Shown: positions 9,371 through 18,517 of the stretch, one piece after another
Layout: each line of letters starts with the position of its first letter
How positions within the stretch are numbered: the first letter of the stretch is position 1
Source: Dietzia psychralcaliphila
GTDB lineage: Bacteria > Actinomycetota > Actinomycetes > Mycobacteriales > Mycobacteriaceae
Direction of reading: 5' to 3'
Length of the DNA: 64,000 bases
NCBI RefSeq assembly: GCF_003096095.1
Contig: NZ_CP015453.1
Location: forward strand, 682,001-746,000
The notes under the pieces: model-generated
What the model was told of the DNA's origin: nothing
The model's database searches: none
Seen by the model: the letters and a program-made list of their open reading frames with translations, nothing else
Position numbers and translations under genes: made by a program

Positions 9371-9394
9371 CCGTGGCCACGGCAGTGGCCACGG
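9371..9394. terminator. Convergent terminator hairpin
   Basis: A perfect 10-bp stem (CCGTGGCCAC / GTGGCCACGG) with a GGCA loop lies in the 87-bp space between convergent ltp2 and the esterase gene. It has no T-run, as is usual in high-GC actinobacteria, so it may serve both directions. Confidence 0.65.
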
Positions 9395-9407
9395 TCCGGG
9401 GTGTCGC

Positions 9408-10487
9408 TCAACCGCGTAGACACCCGCGGACGAACGACCCGATGTCGCGGACCGCGACCTTGGCCTCGGGGACGAGGGGGTGGAAGACCTGGAACACGTG
9501 GAACTGGTGCGGCCACAGCTGGAACTCGTGGCGGACCCCGTGTTCGGCGAATCGCTCGGCGAGCTGCTCGATCCCTCCGCTGAAGATCTCCTCGCCGCCA
9601 CACTGGATGAGGAACGGCGGCCACTCGGGGGAGGGGGTGTAGTTGATCGGGGAGATCGCCGGGTCCTCGGGGTCCACACCCGGTGCGTACTGCGAGCGAC
9701 AGAGTTCGGCCAGCCCCACCGCGAGGAACGGGTCCTTGCGGGCGCGGTCCCGTGCGGACATGTCCGTGAAATCGAGGTCCACCCACGGAGAGAGCAGGAC
9801 GACCCCCGCCGGCATCGGGGCCTTCTCCCTCTCCAGGGCGGCCACGAGTTGGAGGGCGAGGTTGCCGCCGGCGGAGTCGCCGGCCACCACGATGTCCTGG
9901 GCGCGGAACCCCATGCTCAACAGCCACTCCCAGCCCGCGAGGGTGTCCTCCGTGGCCGCGGGGTGCGGATGCTCCGGTGCGAGCCTGTAGTCGGGCAGGA
10001 AGACGGGCACGCCGGTCTCGCTGGCGATCCGGGACGCGAGCGCCTTGTGCGACCAGGGGGATCCGAACGTGAATCCGCCACCGTGGATGTGGAAGATCAC
10101 CTTGTCCGAGTGGAAGAACCGCTTCCGGCCCACCCACAGACCGGGCACGGGGCCGTCCGATGACCAGTCGTTGGTGGTCTCCAGGGCTGCCGCTCGACCG
10201 GCGCCGGAGGTCAGCGCACGCAGGCGTCCGAGCGACACATCGGTGGCCGGCATCTTGTCGAGGGCCGGCCGGACGAACATCCGCAGTCCTCCGGCGAGGC
10301 CGCGGGACCGGAGGGTCCCCTGCTCTCCGGGGCCCGTCAGGGCTGGTCTTCGGGCGGACGGGCGATCCGCCTCCGGGGCGGCGGACCGGCGACCGTCCAC
10401 CGGGACGCTCCCCGTCCGGGTGGCGTGGGGCAGCATCAGGCCCCCGTCATAGGGCGTGCCGCTCTGCGGAGACCGCCGTGAACTCAT
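9408..10487 (-). CDS. Alpha/beta hydrolase, hormone-sensitive-lipase (HSL) family esterase
   Basis: This protein of about 359 residues has the HSL-family oxyanion motif HIHGGGFTFGSP and the nucleophile elbow VAGDSAGGNLALQ, with a C-terminal His in HQFHVFQVF. It hydrolyses an unidentified ester; the context suggests a steroid ester or lipid. The start is uncertain: the ATG at 10487 is preferred because the in-frame GTG at 10541 lies only 13 bp from the KstR box, and the N-terminal 70 residues are low-complexity and poorly conserved. It is divergent from the fadD gene with a shared KstR box, so co-induction with the steroid pathway is likely. Confidence 0.82.
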   Translation of the reverse strand: MSSRRSPQSGTPYDGGLMLPHATRTGSVPVDGRRSAAPEADRPSARRPALTGPGEQGTLRSRGLAGGLRMFVRPALDKMPATDVSLGRLRALTSGAGRAAALETTNDWSSDGPVPGLWVGRKRFFHSDKVIFHIHGGGFTFGSPWSHKALASRIASETGVPVFLPDYRLAPEHPHPAATEDTLAGWEWLLSMGFRAQDIVVAGDSAGGNLALQLVAALEREKAPMPAGVVLLSPWVDLDFTDMSARDRARKDPFLAVGLAELCRSQYAPGVDPEDPAISPINYTPSPEWPPFLIQCGGEEIFSGGIEQLAERFAEHGVRHEFQLWPHQFHVFQVFHPLVPEAKVAVRDIGSFVRGCLRG

Positions 10488-10553
10488 GTCCAAAATGTAG
10501 GCGGTCCTGAGCGTGGGGTCACGCAGATTCGCCGTTGGCACACCGATTACCTT

Positions 10554-10567
10554 TAGAACTCGTTCTA
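10554..10567. promoter_or_regulatory. KstR operator between the esterase and fadD genes
   Basis: TAGAACTCGTTCTA fits TNNAACNNGTTNNA exactly. It lies 67 bp from the preferred esterase ATG and 108 bp before the fadD ATG, so it probably regulates both divergent genes. Confidence 0.9.
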
Positions 10568-10674
10568 TTTATTCGAAGTTTGCGCTGCTCAGGGTGCCGT
10601 CTGGACATGAGAACAAGTTCAGGTCACAATGTGAGGACAGCCACAGTTCGTCCGCCCTCGCGAAGGATTCTGCC

Positions 10675-12324
10675 ATGACCGAAGCTGCTGACCATTCGAC
10701 CGATCCACTCGCCGGAACAAACCCGGAGATGAACGAGGCCGCGGTGTTCGAGGCCGTCGCCGACAAGATCCCGGACAACACACTGCTGACCATGGACGGG
10801 GTGGAGTACACCTACCGTCAGATGGACGAGCTCGCCAACCGGATGGGTCATCTGCTCAAGGCCCACGGCGCGGAGCCGCAGAGCCATGTCGCGCTGTACA
10901 TGAAGAACAGTGCCGAGCACATGGCGGCGATCGTCGCGGCCATGAAGATCCGGGTGGCCGGGATCAACGTCAACTACCGCTACACCCCGGCCGAGCTGGT
11001 CTACCTGTTCAACGATTCGCAGTCGGTCGCCGTCCTCGTCGACGCGGAGTTCGCGGAGACCATGGCCGCCGCCGTGCCCAAGCTCGAGACCGCCCGCACG
11101 GTCCTCGTGGTGGGCGGCGTCCCGCAGGTCCTCGCCGACGCCTGCGCGGAGAACGGCCTGACGGTCGTCGACGTGGACGCCGAGCTGCCGACGCAGTCCG
11201 CGGAGCGCGATTTCGCGCCCGCTCGCGGCGACGACCACTGGATCGTCTACACCGGCGGCACCACCGGCTTCCCCAAGGGCGTCCAGTGGCACATGTCGGA
11301 CTACTACTACGCGTGCCTGTCCGGCGGTAACCCGTACGGCGACAAGCGCCACAGCGCCCAGGAGGTCGCGGACAACGTCTCGCCCGAGGGCGGCTTCAAG
11401 ATCGTCATCTCGGCCCCGCTCATGCACGGCGCCGGACTGTTCACCCTGCTGACCTTCGTCAACCTGGGTGGCCACCTGGTCATGTTCCGCGACTTCGACG
11501 CCGAGGTGATCGTGGACGCGACCGCCGAGTACAAGGCCCAGCTGCTGATGTTCGTCGGCGACGGCATGGCGGTTCCGATCACCGATGCCCTGCTCGAGGC
11601 GAAGAAGACCAAGGACTTCAGCGCGCTGTTCATGGTCGCCTCCGGCGGTGGTATCTGGTCCAAGACCTCGCGCGACCGGCTGGTCGCGGAGTTCCCGAAC
11701 GTCATCATCCGAGACAACTTCGGCGCGTCCGAGACCGGCAACGACGGCGAGATGAACCTGAACGAGCAGGGCGAGATGCTTCTCTCGCCCACGCCGCGCC
11801 TCGGTCTGATCGACGAGTCGAACCAGCCGATCGCGCCCGGTTCGGAGGAGGTCGGGTACATCGTGCGCCGCGGCCATGTCCCCATCGGCTACTGGAACGA
11901 CCCGGAGAAGACCGCCAAGACCTTCCCGGAGGTCGACGGGCAGCGGGTCGCCGTGCTCGGCGACATGGGTCAGATCCGCGAGGACCGCACGATCGTCTTC
12001 CTGGGCCGCGGCTCGGGTTGCATCAACACCGGTGGCGAGAAGGTCTTCCCGGAGGAGGTCGAGCAGGCCCTCAAGGCGCACCCGGCCGTCCACGACGCGC
12101 TGGTCGCCGGAGCTCCGGACGAGCGCTACGGCCAGAAGGTGGCCGCGGTCGTGTCGTTCCGCGACGGGATGTCGGCCGAGCCGGAGGAGCTCTCGTCATT
12201 CCTGCGCGAATCTCTGGCGAACTACAAGGTCCCCAAGGTGATCGTGGACGTCCCCGAGATCCGTCGCTCGCCCGCCGGTAAGGCCGACTACAAGTGGGCC
12301 AAGGAGCGAATCTCCAGCAACTGA
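10675..12324 (+). CDS. FadD19-like steroid side-chain acyl-CoA synthetase
   Basis: This 549-residue ANL-superfamily ligase has the P-loop-like motif IVYTGGTTGFPKGV, the adenylate motif GASETGNDGE and the C-terminal catalytic region RSPAGKADYKWAKE. Length and motif pattern match FadD19 (about 548 residues), which activates the steroid C27/C24 side chain with CoA. FadD17 is shorter and FadD3 is present elsewhere in this window. Sequence outside the motifs is only moderately like M. tuberculosis FadD19, so the exact side-chain length it uses is uncertain. GAAGGA precedes the ATG. A KstR box lies upstream and a terminator follows. Confidence 0.82.
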   Translation: MTEAADHSTDPLAGTNPEMNEAAVFEAVADKIPDNTLLTMDGVEYTYRQMDELANRMGHLLKAHGAEPQSHVALYMKNSAEHMAAIVAAMKIRVAGINVNYRYTPAELVYLFNDSQSVAVLVDAEFAETMAAAVPKLETARTVLVVGGVPQVLADACAENGLTVVDVDAELPTQSAERDFAPARGDDHWIVYTGGTTGFPKGVQWHMSDYYYACLSGGNPYGDKRHSAQEVADNVSPEGGFKIVISAPLMHGAGLFTLLTFVNLGGHLVMFRDFDAEVIVDATAEYKAQLLMFVGDGMAVPITDALLEAKKTKDFSALFMVASGGGIWSKTSRDRLVAEFPNVIIRDNFGASETGNDGEMNLNEQGEMLLSPTPRLGLIDESNQPIAPGSEEVGYIVRRGHVPIGYWNDPEKTAKTFPEVDGQRVAVLGDMGQIREDRTIVFLGRGSGCINTGGEKVFPEEVEQALKAHPAVHDALVAGAPDERYGQKVAAVVSFRDGMSAEPEELSSFLRESLANYKVPKVIVDVPEIRRSPAGKADYKWAKERISSN

Positions 12325-12372
12325 CGCCACACGGCGTCACCACACGGCGCCATCCCGGCCGTCCGCCCGCCA

Positions 12373-12400
12373 GGCCGGGCCCGCAGCAGCGGGCCCGGCC
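12373..12400. terminator. Bidirectional terminator between fadD and the maltokinase gene
   Basis: A perfect 12-bp GC-only stem (GGCCGGGCCCGC / GCGGGCCCGGCC) with an AGCA loop sits between two convergent genes. Confidence 0.75.
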
Positions 12401-12409
12401 GCGGTGCGT

Positions 12410-13816
12410 TCAGCCTGCGGCGAGGATGCGTTCGACCGCGCCCATCGGCACCGCCACCCAGCCGGGCCGGTTCCGTGTCTCGTACACCACCTCGTACAGC
12501 GCCTTGTCCAACGTGTAGGCCCGCAGCAGCGCGCCGGTCTCGCGCGGATCCGAGGCGCTGACCTCAGCGTAGCCGGTGCAGAAGGCGTCGACGTTGCGGT
12601 CCCGCCACTCGCGAGCCCGGAATCGCAGCTGCCGGTCGTCGACCCCGACCAGCGTGTGCTGGGCGGCGTAGTCGAGGCTGCGCAGGATCCCCGCCACGTC
12701 CCGGGCGGGGGAGTCCGGGACCCGGCGTTCCGCCAGTGGGGCGGAGGGCTCGCCCTCGAAGTCGATGATGATCCAGTGGTCCGGGGTCCGCAGCGTCTGG
12801 CCCAGGTGCAGGTCGCCGTGGACGCGGTGGACGGGCACCGGGCCGGAGTCGGCGACCTCGTCGAACACCGCCCGGGCGGCGTCGGCGAACCCGGACAGCC
12901 CGGGGACCTCGGCCACCGCCGCGTCGAGCCGCGCCCGCATGGCCGTCACGAGCTCGGCGCCGTCCCGGGTGGTGGAGCCGGTCGCGGCCGCGAGGTCGCT
13001 GTGGACCCGCGCCACGGCGGCACCGAGTCTCCTGGACTCGTCGGCGAAGTCGGTCCCCACCTCATCGGCCAGCAGGTCGGCCTCGGCGAACAGATCGCGA
13101 ACGCTCGCCGTGGCCATCGCCCACCCGTCGGCGGCGCCGGCGAGGAATTCCTGGGCCATCGCCAGCGTGGTGGGGCCGATCGCGTCGTCAGTGTTCCCGC
13201 CGTCCGTGTCCCCGCCGTCCAGCTCGATCCAGCCCCGCAGCGACGCCACGGCCGGGCACTCCCGACCGGCCAACGCGGCGTGGAGCTCCACGTCGGGGTT
13301 CAGGCCCGGTTGGACCAGCCGGAACACCTTGACCATGAGGTCGTCGCCGAACACCAGGGAGGAGTTGGACTGCTCGCCCTCGAGCAACCGGCCCCGCGTG
13401 GGCTCGGGCAGCGTGGCACCGGGGACCAGTCGAAACCGCAGCCCGCCGACCTCGTCCTGCCCGGCCAGGTGGCGGAGCAGCGACTCGGTGCCGCGGGGGT
13501 CGCGCAACCCGTCGTAGACCACGGGGGAGGCGCCCTCCGGGGTCAACGGGAACGTCCGTCGGTCCCCGGGCAGCTCGGCCGCGGTCGCGATCGGCACCTG
13601 GTAGCGCTGGGGCCGGCCGTCGACCAGGACGTCCACCAGTAGGTGCTCGACCAGTACGTCCGGGTCGTCCAGGAAGACCTCGCGTCTGGCGATCCGCACT
13701 CCGGTGAGTGCGAGCCCCTTACCCGAGAACCAGCGTTGAGCGGGCAACCAGTCGGTCAGTAGCCGGGTGAGCGTGCCGTCTTCGACCGGGGGGATGCTCA
13801 TGCCGGTGCCTCTCAT
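12410..13816 (-). CDS. mak: Maltokinase (Mak/Pep2)
   Basis: This protein of 468 residues is a maltokinase, which phosphorylates maltose with ATP to maltose-1-phosphate for GlgE-type alpha-glucan synthesis. It has the N-terminal cap ([12 protein letters not shown]), the kinase catalytic loop [11 protein letters not shown] and the metal site IIIDFEGEP. It follows treS directly: the ATG at 13816 overlaps the treS stop (ATGA). A second ATG five codons later (13801) lies in a 15-bp duplication of the start region and is an alternative. Residues near 200 contain a duplicated five-residue unit ([10 protein letters not shown]). Nothing ties it to steroid metabolism. Confidence 0.93.
   Translation of the reverse strand: MRGTGMSIPPVEDGTLTRLLTDWLPAQRWFSGKGLALTGVRIARREVFLDDPDVLVEHLLVDVLVDGRPQRYQVPIATAAELPGDRRTFPLTPEGASPVVYDGLRDPRGTESLLRHLAGQDEVGGLRFRLVPGATLPEPTRGRLLEGEQSNSSLVFGDDLMVKVFRLVQPGLNPDVELHAALAGRECPAVASLRGWIELDGGDTDGGNTDDAIGPTTLAMAQEFLAGAADGWAMATASVRDLFAEADLLADEVGTDFADESRRLGAAVARVHSDLAAATGSTTRDGAELVTAMRARLDAAVAEVPGLSGFADAARAVFDEVADSGPVPVHRVHGDLHLGQTLRTPDHWIIIDFEGEPSAPLAERRVPDSPARDVAGILRSLDYAAQHTLVGVDDRQLRFRAREWRDRNVDAFCTGYAEVSASDPRETGALLRAYTLDKALYEVVYETRNRPGWVAVPMGAVERILAAG
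13191..13220 (-). repeat. 15-bp in-frame duplication inside mak
   Basis: Two 15-bp units (GTGTTCCCGCCGTCC and GTGTCCCCGCCGTCC on the plus strand) encode a duplicated pentapeptide, [10 protein letters not shown], in a surface-like loop of the maltokinase. Confidence 0.7.
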
Positions 13817-13828
13817 GCCGGTGCTTTC
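13799..13828 (-). repeat. 15-bp duplication of the mak start region
   Basis: CATGCCGGTGCCTCT and CATGCCGGTGCTTTC (plus strand) are tandem 15-bp copies. The duplication carries the start codon of mak, so the gene has two in-frame ATGs 15 bp apart, one of which overlaps the treS stop codon. Confidence 0.75.
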
Positions 13829-15618
13829 GTGGGACTGCGCAGCTCCAGCCAGTAGAAGCCGTAGCCGGGAAGGGTGAGCTGGTACGGGTCGGCGTCGATC
13901 TCGGGGAACGGGACCCCGCCGGTGAGCTCGGTGGGCAGTCGGCCGGCGAACTCCGACAGGTCCAGGCGCACGGCCTGCGGGAACCTCGAGAGGTTGTTGA
14001 CGCACAGGATCAGATCCGACTCCGAGTCCTCGCCGGGGGCGTCCATCGACCTGAGGTAGGCCAGGATGCTCGGGTTGGACCCGCCGAGGTCGGTGAACTC
14101 GCCGCGGCCGAACGCGGGGTGGCTCTTGCGCACGTGGATCATCCGCCGCGTCCAGTGCAGGAGGCTGGCGGTGGAGTTGAGCTGCGCCTCCACGTTGACG
14201 CCCTGGTAGCCGTACTGCGGGTCCATGATCACCGGCAGGTAGAGCCGGCCCGGGTCGCAGCGGGAGAAGCCGGCGTTGCGGTCGGGGCTCCACTGCATGG
14301 GCGTGCGCACGGCATCGCGGTCGCCCAACCAGATGTTGTCGCCCATCCCGATCTCGTCGCCGTAGTACAGCACCGGTGATCCGGGCAGACTGAGCAGCAG
14401 CGCTGAGAACAGCTCCAGCTGGTTGTGGTCGCCGTCGAGCAGCGGGGCCAGCCGTCGGCGGATGCCGATGTTGGCCTTCATCCGCGGGTCCTTGGCGTAC
14501 TCGGCGTACATGTAGTCGCGTTCCTCGTCGGTCACCATCTCGAGCGTCAGCTCGTCGTGGTTGCGCAGGAAGATGCCCCACTGGGCCGACGACGGGATGC
14601 CGGGGGTGTGCGCGAGGATCTCGGTCACGGGGAACCGGGATTGGCGCCGCACCGCCATGAAGATTCGCGGCATGAGCGGGAAGTGGAACGCCATGTGGCA
14701 CTCGTCGCCCACCTCGGGCTCACCGAAGTACGCCACCACGTCCTCGGGCCACTGGTTCGCCTCGGCCAGCAGCACCCGCCCGGGGTACTCCTCGTCCACC
14801 ACCGCTCGACACTTGCGCAGGAACTCGTGCGTCTCCGGCAGGTTCTCGCAGTTGGTGCCGTCGCGCTCGAAGAGGTAGGGCACGGCGTCCAGGCGGAACC
14901 CGTCGATCCCCAGGTCCAGCCAGAACCGCAGGACGTCGATCATCGCGTCCTGGACCTCGGGGTTGTCGTAGTTGAGGTCGGGCTGGTGGGAGAAGAAGCG
15001 GTGCCAGTAGAACTGTCCGCGCACGGGATCGTAGGTCCAGTTGGAGGACTCGGTGTCGACGAAGATGATGCGGGCGTCCGGGTACCGGGTGTCGTCGTCG
15101 GACCACACGAAGAAGTCGCCGTACGGCCCGGTCGGGTCGGAGCGTGACTCCTGGAACCAGGCGTGGGTGTCGGAGGTGTGGTTCATGACCAGGTCGGTGA
15201 TCACGCGCATGCCGCGCTTGTGGGCCTGGTCGAGGAACTCCACGAAGTCGTCGACGGTGCCGAACTCGGGGAGGACCGTCCGGAAGTCGCGGATGTCGTA
15301 GCCGCCGTCGCGGAGCGGGGAGTCGTAGAAGGGCGGCAGCCAGAGGCAGTCGACCCCCAGCCACTCCAGGTAGTCGAGCTTCTCGGTGAGCCCGCGCAGG
15401 TCCCCGGTGCCGTTGCCGTCTGAGTCGTTGAACGCCCTGACCAGGACCTCGTAGAACACGGCCGACTTGTACCAGTCACGGTCGATCTCGAGCTCGGTCG
15501 CGTGCCGGTAGTTGTCGGCGCTGGGCTCGACCACGTGACCGTCGTCGGTCAGCTCGGTCTCGGAGTGTCGGGGATCGGACGCGTGTAGGTCGGCCTGGTG
15601 GCGCGACATCGGTGACAT
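13813..15618 (-). CDS. treS: Trehalose synthase TreS (GH13)
   Basis: This 601-residue GH13 enzyme interconverts maltose and trehalose. Catalytic residues are visible: the nucleophile Asp in [15 protein letters not shown], the acid Glu in [12 protein letters not shown] and the transition-state Asp in FLRNHDELT. The start is uncertain, because an ATG also lies at 15609 and the ribosome site is weak. It is transcribed into mak with a 4-bp overlap, the standard TreS-Mak pair feeding the GlgE pathway. It is an interruption in an otherwise steroid-oriented region. Confidence 0.94.
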   Translation of the reverse strand: MSPMSRHQADLHASDPRHSETELTDDGHVVEPSADNYRHATELEIDRDWYKSAVFYEVLVRAFNDSDGNGTGDLRGLTEKLDYLEWLGVDCLWLPPFYDSPLRDGGYDIRDFRTVLPEFGTVDDFVEFLDQAHKRGMRVITDLVMNHTSDTHAWFQESRSDPTGPYGDFFVWSDDDTRYPDARIIFVDTESSNWTYDPVRGQFYWHRFFSHQPDLNYDNPEVQDAMIDVLRFWLDLGIDGFRLDAVPYLFERDGTNCENLPETHEFLRKCRAVVDEEYPGRVLLAEANQWPEDVVAYFGEPEVGDECHMAFHFPLMPRIFMAVRRQSRFPVTEILAHTPGIPSSAQWGIFLRNHDELTLEMVTDEERDYMYAEYAKDPRMKANIGIRRRLAPLLDGDHNQLELFSALLLSLPGSPVLYYGDEIGMGDNIWLGDRDAVRTPMQWSPDRNAGFSRCDPGRLYLPVIMDPQYGYQGVNVEAQLNSTASLLHWTRRMIHVRKSHPAFGRGEFTDLGGSNPSILAYLRSMDAPGEDSESDLILCVNNLSRFPQAVRLDLSEFAGRLPTELTGGVPFPEIDADPYQLTLPGYGFYWLELRSPTKAPA

Positions 15619-15652
15619 GGGGGCGAGCCTACGGCCCAGTACGATCCGTTGC

Positions 15653-16036
15653 ATGCGGAAAATCGAGCCGGCAGAGCGTGTGCGCGGCGCGGGGTGGCCA
15701 AATCCGGTGCGGTCGTATCGGGATCGGCACGGCCGACGTGCCCGCGCGCTGGCGGCGCTGTTGGACGGCGACGACGACGAGGTGGTCGTGCGCCCCTGGG
15801 ACCTGCGTCTACCCCGGACGGTCATTCTCGCGGCAGCCCGGAACAGGGGCCTGGAGCCGGTGAGTGGCACCGAGGCGCTCGCCCAGCGTGGGCCGTGGCT
15901 GGAACCGATGCACTTCACCCGCGTGCGGGATGCTGGCATTCACCCCACCGGCATTCACCCCACCGGAAGTCGCTCCACTGGCGTGCGGTCCACCGGTGAC
16001 TACTCCACCCGAACCGTCGGGCCGGGCGCCCGATGA
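15653..16036 (+). CDS. Small hypothetical protein with C-terminal pentapeptide repeats
   Basis: I do not recognise this 127-residue protein. It is basic at the N-terminus ([14 protein letters not shown]) and has no signal peptide. Its middle ([23 protein letters not shown]) resembles the equivalent segment of the next gene's product, suggesting a shared fold or a duplication. The last 30 residues hold five tandem pentapeptides of form G-x-x-[PS]-T. It starts 34 bp from the divergent treS start. The ATGA overlap with the next gene suggests coupled translation. Confidence 0.7.
   Translation: MRKIEPAERVRGAGWPNPVRSYRDRHGRRARALAALLDGDDDEVVVRPWDLRLPRTVILAAARNRGLEPVSGTEALAQRGPWLEPMHFTRVRDAGIHPTGIHPTGSRSTGVRSTGDYSTRTVGPGAR
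15935..16009 (+). repeat. Five 15-bp tandem units encoding G-x-x-[PS]-T
   Basis: Units at 15935, 15950, 15965, 15980 and 15995 encode [20 protein letters not shown] and GDYST. The first two are identical in DNA and the others have diverged. They end 27 bp before the stop codon. Confidence 0.85.
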
Positions 16037-16407
16037 GTGTCGGCTGGGTGCTCGTGCTGTTGGCGCTGCTGCCGCTCGCCGCGTGGCTGGTGGCGCTCGC
16101 CGTGGTCGCCATGCTCCGGGCACTGCGCCGTCGGGGGGACGAGCAGACGCGCCGCCTGCGACTGGCGCGGATGCTGGGCTCCGCCGACCTCGTCGTCGTC
16201 CCCACCTCGGACGTCGACCTGCCCGAGTCCACCGTCCTGGCAGTGGCCGCGGATGCCGGTTTCCGGTTCCTGGGGTACGAGCGCACCGACTCGCCGCTGC
16301 GGCGCCGCGTCGGGGTGTTCGTGCGGGTGGGCGGAGAGGTGGACACTGTCGTTCAAGGAGCTGTTGTTCAACGAGCTGTTGCTCGAGGAGCTTCGGTTCG
16401 GGGATAA
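16033..16407 (+). CDS. Small membrane-anchored hypothetical protein
   Basis: This 124-residue protein of unknown function has one N-terminal transmembrane segment (about residues 4-29) followed by a basic stretch (LRRRGDEQTRRLRLARML). A small domain, VVVPTSDVDLPESTVLAVAADAGFRFLGYE, resembles the middle of the preceding protein. The C-terminus is made of pentapeptide-like units (VQGAV, VQRAV, ARGAS) from a 15-bp tandem repeat that runs up to the stop codon. It overlaps the upstream gene by ATGA. Confidence 0.7.
   Translation: MSVGWVLVLLALLPLAAWLVALAVVAMLRALRRRGDEQTRRLRLARMLGSADLVVVPTSDVDLPESTVLAVAADAGFRFLGYERTDSPLRRRVGVFVRVGGEVDTVVQGAVVQRAVARGASVRG
16354..16398 (+). repeat. Three 15-bp units at the 3' end of the small membrane-protein gene
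   Basis: CAAGGAGCTGTTGTT, CAACGAGCTGTTGCT and CGAGGAGCTTCGGTT are tandem and form the C-terminal coding sequence ending nine bases later. They are followed by a second imperfect duplication of about 30 bp (16400-16460) that contains GGTCCGCGGGATCGG twice. Confidence 0.75.
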
Positions 16408-16484
16408 GGGGTCCGCGGGATCGGCGGCTCGGGGATGAGTGGTCCGCGGGATCGGGGACCGGCCCGCCCGGTAGTGTCGCCCGC

Positions 16485-17528
16485 ATGCGAATCGGAATGG
16501 CACTCAACTACAGCGGCGGGTTCTCCGAGGTCGCCGCGGAAGCCGCGGATCTCGAGCGGGCGGGCCTGGACATCGCGTTCGTGCCCGAGGCCTACTCGTT
16601 CGACGCCGTGAGCCAGCTCGGCTTCCTGGCCGCGCGGACCTCGCACATGGAGCTGGCCTCCGGCATCCTGCAGATCTACACACGCACGCCCACCCTCACC
16701 GCCATGACGGCTGCGGGTCTGGACTACGTCTCCGACGGTCGGTTCACCCTGGGTCTCGGTGCCTCGGGGCCGCAGGTGGTCGAGGGCTTCCACGGCGTGA
16801 AATATGACGCGCCGCTGGGCCGCACGCGGGAGATCATCGAGATCTGCCGGAAGGTGTGGCGGCGCGAGAAGCTGGTGCACGACGGCGCGAAGTACCAGAT
16901 CCCGCTGCCGGCCGACCAGGGGACGGGGCTGGGCAAGCCGCTCAAGCTCATCAACCACCCTGTGCGCGAGAGCATCCCCATCGTGCTGGCCGCGCTGGGG
17001 CCGAAGAACGTCGAGCTCGCCGCGGAGATCGCCGACGGCTGGCAGCCGATGTTCTTCCACCCCGAGAAGGCGCACCTGGCGTGGGGTGAGCCCCTGCGAG
17101 CGGGGCGCGAGAAGCGGGATCCGTCGCTCGGCGAGCTCGAGGTGTACGCCGGCCCGCCTCTGGCGATCGTCGACGAGTCCGAGGTCCCGGGCTACCTCGA
17201 TCTGGTCCGGCCGCACCTCGCCCTCTACATCGGTGGCATGGGCGCCAAGGGCAAGAACTTCTACAACGAGCTCGCGTGCCGCTACGGCTACGAGGCCGAG
17301 GCCGCCCGAATCCAGGACCTGTACCTGGAGGGCAAGAAGGACGAGGCGGCAGCCGCGGTGCCCGACGAGCTCGTGCGGTCGGTCTCGCTGATCGGCCCCG
17401 AGTCCTACGTGGCGGAGCGGGTCGAAGCCTTCCGCGAGGCCGGGGCCACCACTCTGACCGTCACACCCATGGCGATGGACGCGCCCGGCCGTGTCCGCCT
17501 CGTTGAGCAGTTCCGCGCGCTGTGTTGA
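16485..17528 (+). CDS. F420-dependent LLM-class oxidoreductase
   Basis: This 347-residue luciferase-like (LLM) TIM-barrel protein begins RIGMALNYSGGFSEVAAEAA and has the family segments VSDGRFTLGLGASGPQVVEG and ADGWQPMFFHPEK. F420-dependent LLM enzymes of this kind occur in mycobacterial steroid clusters (for example Rv3520c), but their substrate there is not established. The ATG at 16485 is where similarity starts; the same frame is open upstream without coding character. It is convergent with chsH3 and ends at a strong terminator. Confidence 0.87.
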   Translation: MRIGMALNYSGGFSEVAAEAADLERAGLDIAFVPEAYSFDAVSQLGFLAARTSHMELASGILQIYTRTPTLTAMTAAGLDYVSDGRFTLGLGASGPQVVEGFHGVKYDAPLGRTREIIEICRKVWRREKLVHDGAKYQIPLPADQGTGLGKPLKLINHPVRESIPIVLAALGPKNVELAAEIADGWQPMFFHPEKAHLAWGEPLRAGREKRDPSLGELEVYAGPPLAIVDESEVPGYLDLVRPHLALYIGGMGAKGKNFYNELACRYGYEAEAARIQDLYLEGKKDEAAAAVPDELVRSVSLIGPESYVAERVEAFREAGATTLTVTPMAMDAPGRVRLVEQFRALC

Positions 17529-17581
17529 GGGAACCCCGGGGCTGACGGTCTCCGGATAGCGCAACGCCCCGAGTTATCGAG

Positions 17582-17614
17582 CAACTCCCCGCGGTCGTCG
17601 ACCGCGGGGAGTTG
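17582..17614. terminator. Convergent terminator hairpin
   Basis: A perfect 15-bp stem (CAACTCCCCGCGGTC / GACCGCGGGGAGTTG) with a 3-base loop, followed by a T-rich stretch, lies between the convergent LLM oxidoreductase and chsH3 genes. Confidence 0.85.
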
Positions 17615-17655
17615 TCGTCTTGATCGTTGTCGTGTCGGGGATCGGCGTCGCCGGG

Positions 17656-18516
17656 TCAGGCGAGCGTGACCACCACGTTCTTGAGCACGGGGGCGTCGTC
17701 GCGCTCGGCGGCCGTGGCGGCCACGAGCAGCTGCGAGCCGTCCTCCCACACCCGGATGCGCATGGTCTCACCGGGGAAGAAGACGCCACCGAAGGTCACG
17801 CCGTACCCGCGGACCCGCTCGACATCGCCTCCGAGGACCTCGTCGACGACCGCCCGCAGCACCATGCCGTAGGAGCACAGCCCGTGGAGGATGGGCCGCG
17901 GGAACCCGGCCGCCTCGGCGAACGCGGGATCGGAGTGCAGCGGGTTGCGGTCACCGCAGAGGCGGTAGAGCAGCGCCTGCTGCGGCAGGCTCTCGACCTC
18001 GATGGTGTGATCGGCCTCCCGCTGGGGGTACTCGACCTTCTCGGAGGTTCCGCGCTCGCCACCGAAGCCACCCTCACCCTTGGCGAAGATCCCGGACCGC
18101 GAGGTCCACAGCTTCTCGCCCTCGGCGGAGACGGTCTCGGACTCCTGGATGATCACCGCGGCGGAGCCCTTGTCCTGGATCTCGGCGATCCGGGTGGTGG
18201 TGACGGCGGTGCCGTCCGCGGGGATGGGGCGGTGGAGCTCGACGGACTGGCTGCCGTGCACGACCTTGGCCAGGTCGATCTCGACACCGGGGAACGACAC
18301 CCGCGGGGCCTCGGTGACGTTCATCGTGGCGGCGACGGTGGCGAACGACGGAAGGACCTTGGGCTGCGAGTCGTCCACGTAGGCCAGCCCGACGGTGTCC
18401 ATCGGATCGCCGGCCGCGCCCACGCCGAGCGCGTAGAGCGCCACGTCGGAGGCGGTCCAGGAGAACTCCTGGGAGGGGAGCTCGGCCCCCAGGGCCGTCG
18501 AGAGGTCGATCGGCAC
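17656..18516 (-). CDS. chsH3: ChsH3-type MaoC enoyl-CoA hydratase
   Basis: This 286-residue double hot-dog hydratase has an N-terminal 2-enoyl-CoA hydratase half and a C-terminal half with the motif YRLCGDRNPLHSDPAFAEAAG (catalytic Asp/His) and ILHGLCSYGMVLRAV. It corresponds to Rv3538 (ChsH3/Hsd4B type), which hydrates steroid enoyl-CoA esters with longer side chains. The GTG start lies one base after the kstD stop, so the two are coupled. Regulation should be through the KstR box in front of kstD. Confidence 0.9.
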   Translation of the reverse strand: MPIDLSTALGAELPSQEFSWTASDVALYALGVGAAGDPMDTVGLAYVDDSQPKVLPSFATVAATMNVTEAPRVSFPGVEIDLAKVVHGSQSVELHRPIPADGTAVTTTRIAEIQDKGSAAVIIQESETVSAEGEKLWTSRSGIFAKGEGGFGGERGTSEKVEYPQREADHTIEVESLPQQALLYRLCGDRNPLHSDPAFAEAAGFPRPILHGLCSYGMVLRAVVDEVLGGDVERVRGYGVTFGGVFFPGETMRIRVWEDGSQLLVAATAAERDDAPVLKNVVVTLA

Positions 18517-18517
18517 G

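Noticed and set aside
9408-10487. Assignment of the alpha/beta hydrolase as HsaD
   Set aside because: It has HGGG and GDSAGG motifs of the HSL esterase family, not the BphD/HsaD pattern, so it was left as an esterase.
15935-16009. Possible CRISPR-like array
   Set aside because: Units are directly adjacent 15-mers in frame with no spacers and no cas genes; they are coding minisatellites. No other array in the window has spacers.
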